DNA from: Clostridia bacterium
Lineage (GTDB): Bacteria; Bacillota; Clostridia; Oscillospirales; CAG-272
DNA length: 64,000 nt
Direction of reading: 5' to 3'
Assembly (NCBI GenBank): GCA_017451735.1
Contig: JAFTNU010000032.1
Location: 1-64,000 of the forward strand
A program made the position numbers and the translations under genes. The notes beneath the pieces are model-generated. The model ran no database searches. It was given only the letters and a program-made list of their open reading frames with translations, and was not told the DNA's origin. This document shows positions 7,544 to 16,763 of this stretch, one piece after another (the first letter of the stretch is position 1; each line of letters begins with the position of its first letter).

Positions 7544-8884
7544 ATGCATTTTAACGGCAAAAGCGAGAGCGAGGCAAAGAAGGAGATTCTTTCTCTTGTC
7601 AAGGAATATTGCGATACCTACCACAACCAAAAGCAATGGAGGGAGGGGGATCGCATCTCCTATGCTTCCCGCGTTTATGACAGTGAAGAAATGACCAATC
7701 TGGTGGACAGCTCCTTGGAGTTCTGGCTGACCTCGGGGCGCTATACCGACGAGTTTGAGCGGGAATTCGCCAAATATCTGGGTGTTCCGTATTGCAGTCT
7801 GGTCAACTCGGGCTCCTCCGCCAATCTGGTGGCATTCATGACGCTGACCTCGCCCCTGCTCGGCGAGCGTGCCGTGCGTCGCGGGGATGAGATCATCACT
7901 GTAGCTGCAGGCTTTCCCACTACGGTTACGCCCATGATTCAGTTCGGCGCGGTGCCGGTGTTTGTGGATGTGACCATTCCTCAGTACAATATCGATGTGA
8001 CCAAATTGGAGGAGGCACTGTCCCCCAAGACCAAGGCGGTGATGATCGCCCATACGCTGGGCAACCCCTTTGATCTCAAGGCCGTGCGCAATTTCTGCAA
8101 TAAATACGATCTTTGGCTCATCGAGGATAACTGTGATGCCCTGGGCTCCGAATACGATTTTGACGGCACCACCTATCTCACGGGCACCGTGGGAGATATC
8201 GGCACCAGCAGCTTCTACCCGCCCCATCATATGACCATGGGTGAGGGGGGAGCGGTCTATACCCGTAATGCAACCCTGCATAAGATCATCCGTTCCTTCC
8301 GTGACTGGGGCCGCGATTGCGTCTGTCCCTCGGGCATGGATAACCTTTGCCGGCACCGCTTTGACCGTCAGTACGGTGAGCTGCCCGTGGGTTATGACCA
8401 TAAATATGTCTATTCTCATTTCGGCTACAACCTGAAGGCAACCGATATGCAGGCGGCCATAGGCTGCGCTCAGCTCAAAAAGTTCCCGTCCTTTGTGGCT
8501 CGCCGCCGACATAATTTTGACAGGCTCCGCAAGGCCTTGGAGCCCGTGGCGGATCGGCTGATCCTGCCCGAGGCTTGTCCCAATTCCAGCCCCTCCTGGT
8601 TTGGCTTTCTGATGACCTGCCGCCCCGGCGTGGATCGGGAAAAGGTGGTTTCTTACGTGGAAGCTCACGGCGTGCAGACCCGTATGCTTTTCTCGGGCAA
8701 TCTGATCAAGCATCCCTGCTTTGACGAAATGCGTCGGAGCGGAGAGGGGTATCGCGTAGTGGGTGACCTGACCATGACCGACACCATCATGACCCGCACC
8801 TTCTGGGTGGGTGTCTATCCCGGCATGACCGATGAAATGATCGATTATATGGCCAAAACCATCATCGAGGCGGTCAACTCCTGA
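7544..8884 (+). CDS. rfbH: CDP-4-dehydro-6-deoxyglucose 3-dehydrase (E1)
   Basis: 446 residues, a DegT/DnrJ/EryC1-type PLP enzyme. SLVNSGSSANLVAFM binds the cofactor and VIEDNCDALGSEYD-like residues carry the conserved aspartate. The usual Schiff-base lysine is replaced by histidine in SFYPPHHMTMGEGGAV, the hallmark of the PMP-dependent 3-dehydrase rather than an aminotransferase. It removes the 3-hydroxyl of the CDP sugar and needs a reductase partner (E3/RfbI type), which is not encoded nearby. Confidence 0.94.
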   Translation: MHFNGKSESEAKKEILSLVKEYCDTYHNQKQWREGDRISYASRVYDSEEMTNLVDSSLEFWLTSGRYTDEFEREFAKYLGVPYCSLVNSGSSANLVAFMTLTSPLLGERAVRRGDEIITVAAGFPTTVTPMIQFGAVPVFVDVTIPQYNIDVTKLEEALSPKTKAVMIAHTLGNPFDLKAVRNFCNKYDLWLIEDNCDALGSEYDFDGTTYLTGTVGDIGTSSFYPPHHMTMGEGGAVYTRNATLHKIIRSFRDWGRDCVCPSGMDNLCRHRFDRQYGELPVGYDHKYVYSHFGYNLKATDMQAAIGCAQLKKFPSFVARRRHNFDRLRKALEPVADRLILPEACPNSSPSWFGFLMTCRPGVDREKVVSYVEAHGVQTRMLFSGNLIKHPCFDEMRRSGEGYRVVGDLTMTDTIMTRTFWVGVYPGMTDEMIDYMAKTIIEAVNS

Positions 8885-8900
8885 GATCCAAGGAGGCGTT

Positions 8901-10013
8901 ATGTACGATTATATCATTGTAGGCGCGGGGCTTTACGGTGCCGTTTTTGCCCACGAGGCAGGTCGGCGCGGTAAAAGGTGCCTTGTGCTGGATCGCCGTG
9001 ACCACATCGCAGGTAACATTTATACCGAGGAAGTGGAGGGCATCCGCGTCCATCGCTACGGCGCTCATATTTTTCATACGGGCAACAAGGATGTTTGGGA
9101 GTATATCAACCGTTTCGCTGTTTTCAATCATTATGTCAATGCACCCGTAGCCAATTACAAGGGTGAGCTCTATAACCTCCCCTTTAATATGAATACCTTT
9201 AACCGGATGTGGGGCGTCATCACACCCGCACAGGCCAAGGCAAGGATCGAGGCGCAGATCAGGGAGGCGGGGATCACCGAGCCCGCCAACCTGGAGGAGC
9301 AGGCCATTGCCCTTGTGGGCACCGATATTTACGAGAAGCTGGTCAAGGGCTATACCGAGAAGCAGTGGGGGCGTGACTGCCGCGAGCTACCTTCCTTCAT
9401 CATCCGCCGTCTGCCGGTTCGCTTTACCTATGATAACAACTATTTCAACGACCGATATCAGGGCATTCCCGAGGGGGGCTATACGCCGATCGTGGAAAAG
9501 ATGCTGAAGGGGGCCGATGTGCGCCTTGGCGTTGATTTTCTCAAAGAGAGAGAGACCTATGCGGGACTGGGAAGAAGGATCGTATTCACAGGGTGCGTGG
9601 ATGAGTATTTCGACTATTGCTACGGCCCCCTGCAGTACCGTAACGTGCGCTTTGAGACCGAGGTGCTGGACATTCCCAATTATCAGGGCAATGCCGTGTT
9701 CAACTATACCGACCGTGAGACGCCCTATACCCGTATCATCGAGCACAAGCATTTCGAATTCGGTACGCAGGAAAAGACCGTGATCAGTCGGGAATATTCC
9801 GCCGACTGGCATGTGGGTGACGAGGCCTACTATCCCGTGAACAACGACGAAAATCAACAGCTTTATCTGCGCTATAAGGCCCTTGCCGACAAAGAGAAAA
9901 ATGTACTGTTCGGCGGCCGCCTTGGCGAATATAAGTATTATGATATGGATAAGGTGATTGCCGGTGCGCTGGCGGCTGTCGAGCGGGAATTGGGCGATGC
10001 GTCCGTGAGCTGA
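8901..10013 (+). CDS. glf: UDP-galactopyranose mutase
   Basis: 370 residues. The FAD-binding start YDYIIVGAGLYGAVFAHEA, then HIAGNIYTE and RYGAHIFHTG are diagnostic for Glf. KQWGRDCRELP and the C-terminal GRLGEYKYYDMDKVI motif are also present. It makes UDP-galactofuranose for a surface polysaccharide. GGAGG lies seven bases before the ATG and 12 bases after the rfbH stop. Confidence 0.96.
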   Translation: MYDYIIVGAGLYGAVFAHEAGRRGKRCLVLDRRDHIAGNIYTEEVEGIRVHRYGAHIFHTGNKDVWEYINRFAVFNHYVNAPVANYKGELYNLPFNMNTFNRMWGVITPAQAKARIEAQIREAGITEPANLEEQAIALVGTDIYEKLVKGYTEKQWGRDCRELPSFIIRRLPVRFTYDNNYFNDRYQGIPEGGYTPIVEKMLKGADVRLGVDFLKERETYAGLGRRIVFTGCVDEYFDYCYGPLQYRNVRFETEVLDIPNYQGNAVFNYTDRETPYTRIIEHKHFEFGTQEKTVISREYSADWHVGDEAYYPVNNDENQQLYLRYKALADKEKNVLFGGRLGEYKYYDMDKVIAGALAAVERELGDASVS

Positions 10014-10022
10014 CCCGCCGAC

Positions 10023-11309
10023 ATGAAGCAACAGCATTTGTCGTGCCCCCCGGGGGGGCTTCGTGCCTTGTGGCAAAGGTACCGCCACCAAGTGGGCGAC
10101 TCCTTATGGAGCGCCATGGGATTGGTGCTTTTGAATGTGGTGGCGCAAATCGCCGTCTTTCCGTTGCTGGCACGGCTTTTCGGCGAGAGCGGATACGGCG
10201 ATATTCAATATCTTTCTGCCTACCTCAATATTTTTGCCATGTCGGCGGGATGCGCGGCAAGCCTTGCCCGCATGACCGCTCCGCCCGAGCGACGCTTGGA
10301 GAACAACGGCGACTATCAGTGGCTGCTCACCGTTCTGTGCCTTTTGTGTCTCCCCGTGTTTTTTCTCATCTGCCGTTTCGGCGGCGTGGCCATGGATGCG
10401 GCGACCGCCCTTTGCTATTATCTTCTTTTTGTGGCCATGACCTTCCGCTTTTATGCGGATGTTTCTTATAAGCTGACCCTGCGCTATCGCCGTTATTTTC
10501 TGTTTTACTGCTGCATCGGTGCGGGGTATGCATTGGGGGCCTTCCTTGCGTGGAGGACCCGCATTTGGCCCCTTGCGCTCCTGCCGGGCGAGGCCGCAGG
10601 CGTACTGTTTGCTTATTTGGCCGATGGTACTCTGCGCCGCAGAGCATGGCGCCTGTCTCCCGCCTTTGGTCAAGTGATGCGAGTGGTGTTGCTGCTGTTT
10701 CTTTCTGAGGGCATTTCCTATCTGATCGCCAATGCCGATCGCCTGATCCTCAAATTTCTGATCGGCTCCTCGGCAGTCACGGTCTATTATCTGGCGACTC
10801 TGGTAGGCAAAACCATGACGCTGATCACGATCCCACTCAATGGGGTGATCTTAGGCTATTTGGCGCGATACGAGGGGAGCCTTGGACGTCGCGGTGCCCG
10901 CTGGATCTTTTTCGGAAGCCTGATTTCTTTTGTTTTCTTTACCTGCGTCTGCGTGTTTGGCGGCTATCTGATGCTGCTTTGGCTCTATCCCGCCGAGCTG
11001 GACGCCGTGCGTCCCTTCCTCCTTGTGGGGAGCTTCGCACAGGTCATTTATTTTACCACAAGCATGATCACGGTCATCCTGGCGCGGTTTGCCAAAAAGT
11101 CCTATCAGCTGATCGTCAACGGCGCCTTTGGCATTTGCTTTTTCGCCGTCGGTATTCCCGCCACATTGGGGTACGGACTGTGGGGCTTTTCCCTTGGTGT
11201 CATCGCCGCAAATCTGTTGCGTTGGACGCTGGCGGTCCTGCTCAGTGCTTATTGGGCGCGCAAGGCAGAAAAATACCCGGATCATGCGGGATATGAGGTG
11301 CTTTTATGA
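10023..11309 (+). CDS. Polysaccharide flippase (Wzx-like, MOP superfamily)
   Basis: 428 residues with hydrophobic segments along most of its length after a cytoplasmic start. The opening SAMGLVLLNVVAQIAVFPLLAR-type helix (split here by its length) and the FGESGYGDIQYL loop are typical of oligosaccharide-lipid flippases. It probably flips the lipid-linked repeat unit built from the operon's sugars. It overlaps the next glycosyltransferase by four bases. Confidence 0.82.
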   Translation: MKQQHLSCPPGGLRALWQRYRHQVGDSLWSAMGLVLLNVVAQIAVFPLLARLFGESGYGDIQYLSAYLNIFAMSAGCAASLARMTAPPERRLENNGDYQWLLTVLCLLCLPVFFLICRFGGVAMDAATALCYYLLFVAMTFRFYADVSYKLTLRYRRYFLFYCCIGAGYALGAFLAWRTRIWPLALLPGEAAGVLFAYLADGTLRRRAWRLSPAFGQVMRVVLLLFLSEGISYLIANADRLILKFLIGSSAVTVYYLATLVGKTMTLITIPLNGVILGYLARYEGSLGRRGARWIFFGSLISFVFFTCVCVFGGYLMLLWLYPAELDAVRPFLLVGSFAQVIYFTTSMITVILARFAKKSYQLIVNGAFGICFFAVGIPATLGYGLWGFSLGVIAANLLRWTLAVLLSAYWARKAEKYPDHAGYEVLL

Positions 11310-12289
11310 TGGATGAATACATCACCCCCCAAGAGGGTGCCAATGCGGTGCGCAAGCGCATTAGCATCATGGTGCCGACTTATAACGAAGAAGAAAATGT
11401 CATTCCGTTGACCGAGGCTATTATTGCGGAGTTCAAAAGCTCTTTGCCCGGATACGATTTTGACATCACCTTCATTGATAATTGCTCTACCGATTCCACA
11501 AGAGTCAAGCTGGAGGCGCTCTGCGCGCTCTATCCCTTTGTCCGCGCGATCTTCAACGTGCGCAATTTCGGCCAGTTCAATTCACCCTATTACGGCATCT
11601 GCCAGACTACGGGTGACTGCACCATTCCGCTTTGCGCCGATTTTCAGGATCCCATCGAGATGATTCCCAAATTGGTGGCCGAGTGGGAGAAGGGCTATAA
11701 GGTCATTTGTGCCGTGAAGGAGAGCAGCCGCGAGAATAAGCTCATGCGTTTTCTGCGGACCTGCTATTATAAAATGATCCGCAAGATGTCCTCGGTAGAG
11801 CAGATTGAGCATTTTACGGGCTTTGGCCTTTACGACCGCAGCTTTGTGGATGTTCTGCGCTCTCTGGACGATCCCACGCCCTTCATCCGGGGCATCGTGG
11901 CGGAATTGGGCTTTGCCAAAAAGATCGTTCCTTACGAGCAGGCCAAGCGCCGCGCGGGCAAGACGCACAATAACTTCAATACGCTTTATGATGCGGCCAT
12001 GCTCAGCTTTACCACCTATACCAAAACGCCGATCCGCCTGGCAGGGGTCTTGGGCTGTCTGTTCCTCGGTGCCTCTTGCCTTGGTGCTGTGGCTTGTCTG
12101 GTCCTTCATTTGCTGGACGTCAATATCCGCGAGCTGTGGCTACTGCCCGCTATCGGATTCTTCGGCTCGCTGAATCTGATCTTTACCTCGATCATCGGTG
12201 AATATCTCTTGAATATCCGTTCCAAGATCAATAAGCGTCCCCTTGTGATTGAGGAAAAGCGTATCAACTTCGATACCGAAGATCCCTGA
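11306..12289 (+). CDS. Glycosyltransferase family 2 with C-terminal membrane anchor
   Basis: 327 residues. The nucleotide-binding start SIMVPTYNEEENV, the ADFQDPIEMIP metal site and FTGFGLYDRSF place it with the polyprenyl-phosphate sugar transferases (DPM1/GtrB/ArnC group). Two C-terminal hydrophobic helices surround residues 230-295. It likely charges undecaprenyl phosphate with a sugar. GAGGTG precedes the overlapping ATG. Confidence 0.88.
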   Translation: MMDEYITPQEGANAVRKRISIMVPTYNEEENVIPLTEAIIAEFKSSLPGYDFDITFIDNCSTDSTRVKLEALCALYPFVRAIFNVRNFGQFNSPYYGICQTTGDCTIPLCADFQDPIEMIPKLVAEWEKGYKVICAVKESSRENKLMRFLRTCYYKMIRKMSSVEQIEHFTGFGLYDRSFVDVLRSLDDPTPFIRGIVAELGFAKKIVPYEQAKRRAGKTHNNFNTLYDAAMLSFTTYTKTPIRLAGVLGCLFLGASCLGAVACLVLHLLDVNIRELWLLPAIGFFGSLNLIFTSIIGEYLLNIRSKINKRPLVIEEKRINFDTEDP

Positions 12290-12315
12290 TCAAAATAACG
12301 GAGGATTCTCCCAAT

Positions 12316-13101
12316 ATGTTTTTTTGCCTTCCTTATACCGTAGAGCCCTGCGGTATGTATTCGGTGGGACATCTGGTGCTGTTTCTTGTGACGCTTGCTC
12401 TGATTGCATCGGGGCTTTACCTGTGTCGCCGCATGGACAGGGCCGGGGTGCGCACCGTGATCCGCATCGTCACAGCCGTGCTGTGGGTGTTGGAGATAGT
12501 AAAGATCCTGTTTGTGCTGCTGATCACCAAATCGATGAACCCCAACGACTTTGTCCCCTTGTACTATTGCAGTCTGGTGCTGTATGCGGGACTGTTCAGC
12601 TCCCTTGGCAAGGGTATCCTGCAAAAGATGGGAGATGTGTTCCTCGCCACGGGTAGCCTGGTGGGGGGCGCGTGCTTTCTTTGCTTTCCCAGCACCTCGC
12701 TCCCGCGCTATCCCTTTTTCCACCTGATCTCCTTTCAAAGCTTCCTCTTGCACGGAGCGATGGTTTTTGTGGGACTTTTGATGCTCTTGCGCGGTGTTTA
12801 CCGTGTTTCACTGCGAGATATAAAGTTCTGTGCCATCCTTGTCGGTGCCATCGGCGTGATCTCCTATATTTTCAACTACATATGGAACACTGCCCATCCC
12901 ACCCAGGCCATTCAGACAAATCTGATGTTTGTTTCCAATAATTTCACGGGGTGTCCCGTGGATCTGTACGGATTCCTGGGTCCTGTCCTTTATCCCATGT
13001 TTATGATCGTGGTACAGGCCTTTGGCCCCTTCCTCCTGGTTTATTGGGGCGTGCTGCTGTGCCACCGCTTGAAGAAGAAACAGTCAACAAAAGAATGCTA
13101 A
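12316..13101 (+). CDS. Multi-pass membrane protein, YwaF/TMEM164-like
   Basis: 261 residues with about six or seven hydrophobic helices and conserved polar points such as YYCSLVLYAGLFS and NNFTGCPVDLYGF. The arrangement resembles the YwaF/TIGR02206 integral-membrane family, whose function is not known in bacteria. Its place inside the glycan operon suggests a role in envelope modification, but that is context only. Confidence 0.6.
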   Translation: MFFCLPYTVEPCGMYSVGHLVLFLVTLALIASGLYLCRRMDRAGVRTVIRIVTAVLWVLEIVKILFVLLITKSMNPNDFVPLYYCSLVLYAGLFSSLGKGILQKMGDVFLATGSLVGGACFLCFPSTSLPRYPFFHLISFQSFLLHGAMVFVGLLMLLRGVYRVSLRDIKFCAILVGAIGVISYIFNYIWNTAHPTQAIQTNLMFVSNNFTGCPVDLYGFLGPVLYPMFMIVVQAFGPFLLVYWGVLLCHRLKKKQSTKEC

Positions 13102-13128
13102 AAGCGCTCAGCGCGACTTGTGAGGATT

Positions 13129-14535
13129 ATGGATAAAATCATTGATGCGATTGCCCGCGTACTGATGCCTCAGCTGACGGGGGTACATCTCAATCCCGTA
13201 GAGAATGTCGGCTATTATATCAGTAATATTGTGGGACTGTTGGTACTGATATTTTACTCCTATCAGTTTTTCTATGTCTTTTTGGCCTTCATCCGAAAGC
13301 CCCGTAAATATCCCGAAACCGATCAGACCAAGCGGTACGGCGTGATCATTGCCGCCCGCAATGAGGAAAAGGTTCTGCCCGAATTGCTCAAAAGCATCGC
13401 CGCCCAGACCTATCCCGCCGATCGGGTCGATGTTTTTGTGATCGCCGATAACTGTGATGACCGCACCGCCGATGTGGCGCGGGAAATGGGTGCCATCGTT
13501 TTTGAGCGGCACAGCAAGGCGCAGGTAGGCAAGGGGTATGCGTTGCGGTTTCTCTTTAACCGCATGAAGGCGCAGGGAATTTTGCGGGATTATGATGCCT
13601 ATATGGTGTTTGACGCCGATAATATTCTCAAGGCAAATTATATCGAGGAAATGGATAAGGCCTATTGCGCCGGCAATAAGGTGCTCACCTCCTTCCGCAA
13701 CTCCAAAAACTTTGGAAAAAACTGGGTCAGCTCGGGCTATGCCTTGTGGTTTATGCGCGAGTCCACTCACCTGAACAATCCCCGCTCGATCCTTGGGACA
13801 AGCTCTTTCATTTCCGGTACGGGCTTTCTTGTGGATAGTGAAATCATCGAGCGGAACGGCGGCTGGAAGCACTTCCTTCTGACCGAGGATATCGAATTTA
13901 CTGCCGACTGCATCCTGCACGGCGATCGGGTGGGATATTGCCACCGTGCCGAATTCTTTGATGAACAGCCCGAGTCCTTCCGCCAATCCTGGTGGCAGAG
14001 AAAGCGGTGGGCAAAGGGTCTTTTCCAGGTATTCCGCCATTACGGAACGGGACTTTTAAAGGGTGTGTTCAAGCTGGATTGGTCCTGCTTTGATATGACC
14101 ATGAACATCATGCCCGCCTTCATTCTTTCTGCGGTGCAGTTCCTGTCGATTGCGGTTCTGCTGATCTTGAATCTGATTATCTATCATGCCTTCTCTACCA
14201 CATTGGTGATCTGCCTTGTGCAGTTCCTGCTATTCGGATACATGCTGTTCTTTATACTCGGTCTGCTGATCTTTATTGCCGAGTTCAAGCGTATCCGCTG
14301 TAACAAATTCAGAGCAACTCTGCTGCTCTTTACCTTCCCGCTGTTTATGCTGACCTACATTCCCGTGTCCTTCTCGGCTTTCCTGTCGCGCGGTGTTACC
14401 TGGAAGCCTGTGGAGCACAATCGTGCTATGAGCATCGAAGAGGTTGCCGGGGAGGCTGATCATGAGGGCGGGGAGCCCGCTACCGCATCTGTTGCCGAGG
14501 ACGATTCTCGGGCGACAGAGGATCAACAACGATAA
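13129..14535 (+). CDS. Membrane glycosyltransferase family 2 (processive type)
   Basis: 468 residues. An N-terminal helix precedes the catalytic domain: IIAARNEEKVLPELLKSI, a DADN metal-binding motif, LTEDIEF and the QxxRW motif as WWQRKRWAKG. Several C-terminal membrane helices follow. This layout matches cellulose/hyaluronan-synthase-like enzymes. The ATG at 13129 is close behind GTGAGG; a GTG at 13120 is an alternative start. The C-terminal tail of about 40 residues is acidic. Last gene of the first glycan operon. Confidence 0.88.
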   Translation: MDKIIDAIARVLMPQLTGVHLNPVENVGYYISNIVGLLVLIFYSYQFFYVFLAFIRKPRKYPETDQTKRYGVIIAARNEEKVLPELLKSIAAQTYPADRVDVFVIADNCDDRTADVAREMGAIVFERHSKAQVGKGYALRFLFNRMKAQGILRDYDAYMVFDADNILKANYIEEMDKAYCAGNKVLTSFRNSKNFGKNWVSSGYALWFMRESTHLNNPRSILGTSSFISGTGFLVDSEIIERNGGWKHFLLTEDIEFTADCILHGDRVGYCHRAEFFDEQPESFRQSWWQRKRWAKGLFQVFRHYGTGLLKGVFKLDWSCFDMTMNIMPAFILSAVQFLSIAVLLILNLIIYHAFSTTLVICLVQFLLFGYMLFFILGLLIFIAEFKRIRCNKFRATLLLFTFPLFMLTYIPVSFSAFLSRGVTWKPVEHNRAMSIEEVAGEADHEGGEPATASVAEDDSRATEDQQR

Positions 14536-14539
14536 ATCA

Positions 14540-14567
14540 AGCGCGAGGGCATGCCCCTCGCGCTTTT
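14540..14567 (+). terminator. Terminator of the first glycan operon
   Basis: AGCGCGAGGG and CCCTCGCGCT pair around a short loop and are followed by TTTTT (14563-14567). The ribosome site of yfcE begins at once after the T run, so yfcE is served by read-through or an unseen promoter. Confidence 0.85.
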
Positions 14568-14579
14568 TGGAGGATGAAT

Positions 14580-15131
14580 ATGAAATTTCTGTTTGCATCG
14601 GATCTGCACGGGGATCTTGCCGCCGCCCGTGCATTGCTTGAGGCTTTTGAACGGGAGAGGGCCACCCGTCTTGTCTTGCTGGGGGATCTGCTCTATCACG
14701 GCCCGCGCAATGATCTGCCCTCGGCCTACGATCCCAAGGGTGTAATGGCTTTGCTCAATAGCCATAAGGAGATCATCCTTGCGGTACGGGGCAACTGTGA
14801 TACCGAGGTGGATCAGATGGTGCTGGATTTTCCGATCCTGGCCGATTATGCGGTCTTGTCTCTGCCCAACGGCGGGCTTGCCTATCTCACGCACGGACAT
14901 CGTTATAATGAGGAGACGCCCCCTCCCATGACTGCAAGGGATGTGCTCATCCACGGACACACCCATGTGGCGGGAGTGACCTCCTGCCGTACAGGACAGC
15001 CCTGTCTGAATCCGGGATCTGTATCCATGCCAAAGGGAAATACGTCCCCCTGCTATATGGTTTTTGAAGAGGGCCGTTTCAGCATCCGCAGATTAAGGAA
15101 TGGCAGCGAATTTTGCAATCTTGGAATTTGA
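14580..15131 (+). CDS. yfcE: YfcE/MJ0936-family metallophosphodiesterase
   Basis: 183 residues. The calcineurin-like metal motifs are complete: SDLHGD near residue 7, GDLLYHGP, RGNCD, THGH and HGHTHVAG. NPGSVSMPKG is typical of YfcE. GGAGG ends at 14573, directly against an ATG at 14574 but six bases before the ATG at 14580, so the latter is chosen. A small cytoplasmic phosphodiesterase of unknown natural substrate. Confidence 0.92.
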   Translation: MKFLFASDLHGDLAAARALLEAFERERATRLVLLGDLLYHGPRNDLPSAYDPKGVMALLNSHKEIILAVRGNCDTEVDQMVLDFPILADYAVLSLPNGGLAYLTHGHRYNEETPPPMTARDVLIHGHTHVAGVTSCRTGQPCLNPGSVSMPKGNTSPCYMVFEEGRFSIRRLRNGSEFCNLGI

Positions 15132-15206
15132 AGAAAACAGTATCGAGAAAATTAAAAATCTAAAATTAAAAATTTGGAAAATAATATATAAGAATTGGAA
15201 AATCGA

Positions 15207-15252
15207 AGAAGAGACCCGCATCGGCGCAACGCGCTCAATGCGGGTCTCTTCT
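15207..15252. terminator. Bidirectional terminator between convergent genes
   Basis: GAAGAGACCCGCAT and ATGCGGGTCTCTTC pair over a 15-base loop. T-rich sequence follows on the plus strand and the yfcE side is A-rich, so it can end both yfcE and the convergent methyltransferase gene. Confidence 0.8.
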
Positions 15253-16182
15253 TTATTCTTGCGGCATATCCCAAAGACTTTTGTCTAAATAGCAACGGAT
15301 GGTGTCCTCCAGCCAGAAAGAAAATTCGATATTGGGGAATCGAGCCTCCCATTCTTTCATACGCAGATAAAGATCACGTCCGTCCCCGGCATCGTGCCAG
15401 ATGTCTCCGAACACAAAATCAAAGTTATCCGCCATCTGTGTTTCGGCAAAGGCAAATGCGTCACTTTGTATCAAACGAATCTTTTCTTTATGGGGAAATT
15501 GGGGGAGAATGTGTGTCCGAAACAGATCGATCACCTCACTGCTGATGTCAACAACCGTGACGGATTCCACGTTTGCTTTCTCACTCGCATGATAGGCGAA
15601 ATATCCCAAGCCAAGGCCATAGGTCAGAACCCGCCCGTGGGCGGCATCAATGGCAGGATAGGTCGTGACCATCTCATTGGGCTGTAGTGTCATCCATTCC
15701 CGCCCGCTTTCCAGGACGGCGGGGAAGGGGTAAGGCTCCTTGAAAAATCCGATCTGCGGGATCATGCGGCCATCGGAGGCGACCGTAATATCATTGCAGA
15801 CGAAGGGCTCGAAGGGGTGAAGAATTTCTTCCTTCAGCTCCCATTTGCCGCGCTTTTGAATGCCCGTCGGAATTTTGATGTTTCGGAAATAGGCGTCCTC
15901 CGTGTAGGCGGCAGGCTCCAATTCATGCAGAGAAGGGAGGAGCCAATATTGAAAAAAGATCCGATCGGCTCCGCCCGCGTCCAGACCCACAAGAGCCGCC
16001 AGATAATGGGCAAAGGCTTCGGCAAGCGGGATGTGACACTCATCGGCAAGCTCTTTCACCGTCTGAGGATCAATGGCGGTGGGCAACAGATTCATATAGA
16101 GGCTGAAAATATCCATCAACCGGGAGTTGTAGCGGCGGATGATTTCGGGTGGGAGGCCGATAGAAGGATTATTTTTAATCAT
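15253..16182 (-). CDS. Class I SAM-dependent methyltransferase-like protein
   Basis: 309 residues. The C-terminal half has a Rossmann fold: TYGLGLGYFAYHASE as motif I, TVVDISSEVIDLF as the acidic strand end and FDFVFGDIWHDAGDG as motif IV, close to the spermidine-synthase/methyltransferase group. The N-terminal 130 residues are helical and unassigned. The ATG at 16182 follows GGAGC and overlaps the stop of the four-helix protein, so the pair is coupled. Substrate unknown. Confidence 0.7.
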   Translation of the reverse strand: MIKNNPSIGLPPEIIRRYNSRLMDIFSLYMNLLPTAIDPQTVKELADECHIPLAEAFAHYLAALVGLDAGGADRIFFQYWLLPSLHELEPAAYTEDAYFRNIKIPTGIQKRGKWELKEEILHPFEPFVCNDITVASDGRMIPQIGFFKEPYPFPAVLESGREWMTLQPNEMVTTYPAIDAAHGRVLTYGLGLGYFAYHASEKANVESVTVVDISSEVIDLFRTHILPQFPHKEKIRLIQSDAFAFAETQMADNFDFVFGDIWHDAGDGRDLYLRMKEWEARFPNIEFSFWLEDTIRCYLDKSLWDMPQE

Positions 16183-16532
16183 AAAATCGCTCCTTTTGCG
16201 GTTTTGCACGATGCTATCAACAGTCTTCTGATGGTTCCACCCATCTTTGCAATAAATTGATAGTCTTCTTCGCTGATGCGCTCGGTTTTGCGTAACAATT
16301 TCAGCCAATAATCGGTTTCGTTCACTTCTTTCAATGCAATTTCCAGTTTTGATACAAAATCCTTTTTGCTTTGTGCATACTGTGCCTCATGAATATTGGC
16401 ACCGACTGAAGTGCCGGCTCTTGCCAATTGATCTAACATATAAGAGCTTTTGGGTGTTTTAATGGTATCCACAAGCTTGACGATGGAAACTGCAAACTCA
16501 AAGGACAGTTGCAGAAGTTTGTTGTCGGACAT
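16179..16532 (-). CDS. Four-helix-bundle protein (23S rRNA intervening-sequence type)
   Basis: 117 residues, the family's usual size. It contains LSFEFAVSIVKL, the family hallmark LARAGTSVGANIHEAQYAQS and KLEIALKEVNETDYWLKLL. These proteins are homologous to Avd of diversity-generating retroelements and often form pentamers that bind nucleic acid. No reverse transcriptase is nearby. Start at 16532 follows GAGGTGTG. The upstream region is the hairpin array at 16558-16762. Confidence 0.9.
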   Translation of the reverse strand: MSDNKLLQLSFEFAVSIVKLVDTIKTPKSSYMLDQLARAGTSVGANIHEAQYAQSKKDFVSKLEIALKEVNETDYWLKLLRKTERISEEDYQFIAKMGGTIRRLLIASCKTAKGAIL

Positions 16533-16557
16533 CGCACACACCTCCTCTGTTACCTTT

Positions 16558-16762
16558 GATGATATATCGCCTTGAGGCGATATGATATACGACACAGGTG
16601 TCGTATGATATGCCGACTATGTCGGCGTGATATATTTTGCTTTGCAAAATATGAGAATGATATCCGTTCCCTATCATACGCCGTAGGCGTATATCACCCA
16701 CCGCAGGTGGATATCATACGGAAACGTATATCATCCGTTCACGTAAGGGAACGGATATCATT
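16558..16762. repeat. Hairpin array with ATGATAT/ATATCAT linkers (chromosomal copy)
   Basis: About eight small perfect hairpins lie head to tail: ATCGCC/GGCGAT, ACGACAC/GTGTCGT, GCCGAC/GTCGGC, ATTTTGC/GCAAAAT, ACGCC/GGCGT, CCACC/GGTGG and ACG/CGT among them. Stems differ, but the linker is ATGATAT in the left half and its reverse complement ATATCAT in the right half. A 16-base inverted repeat (AATGATATCCGTTCCC, 16656-16671 and 16747-16762) encloses the right half. No coding potential is seen. Confidence 0.85.
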
Positions 16763-16763
16763 G

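Noticed and set aside
7448..8713. 421-codon minus-strand frame opposite rfbH
   Set aside because: Shadow of rfbH, with no signal or domain of its own.
16179..16532. Diversity-generating retroelement accessory gene (Avd)
   Set aside because: The four-helix protein is related to Avd, but there is no reverse transcriptase, template repeat or variable repeat in the window.
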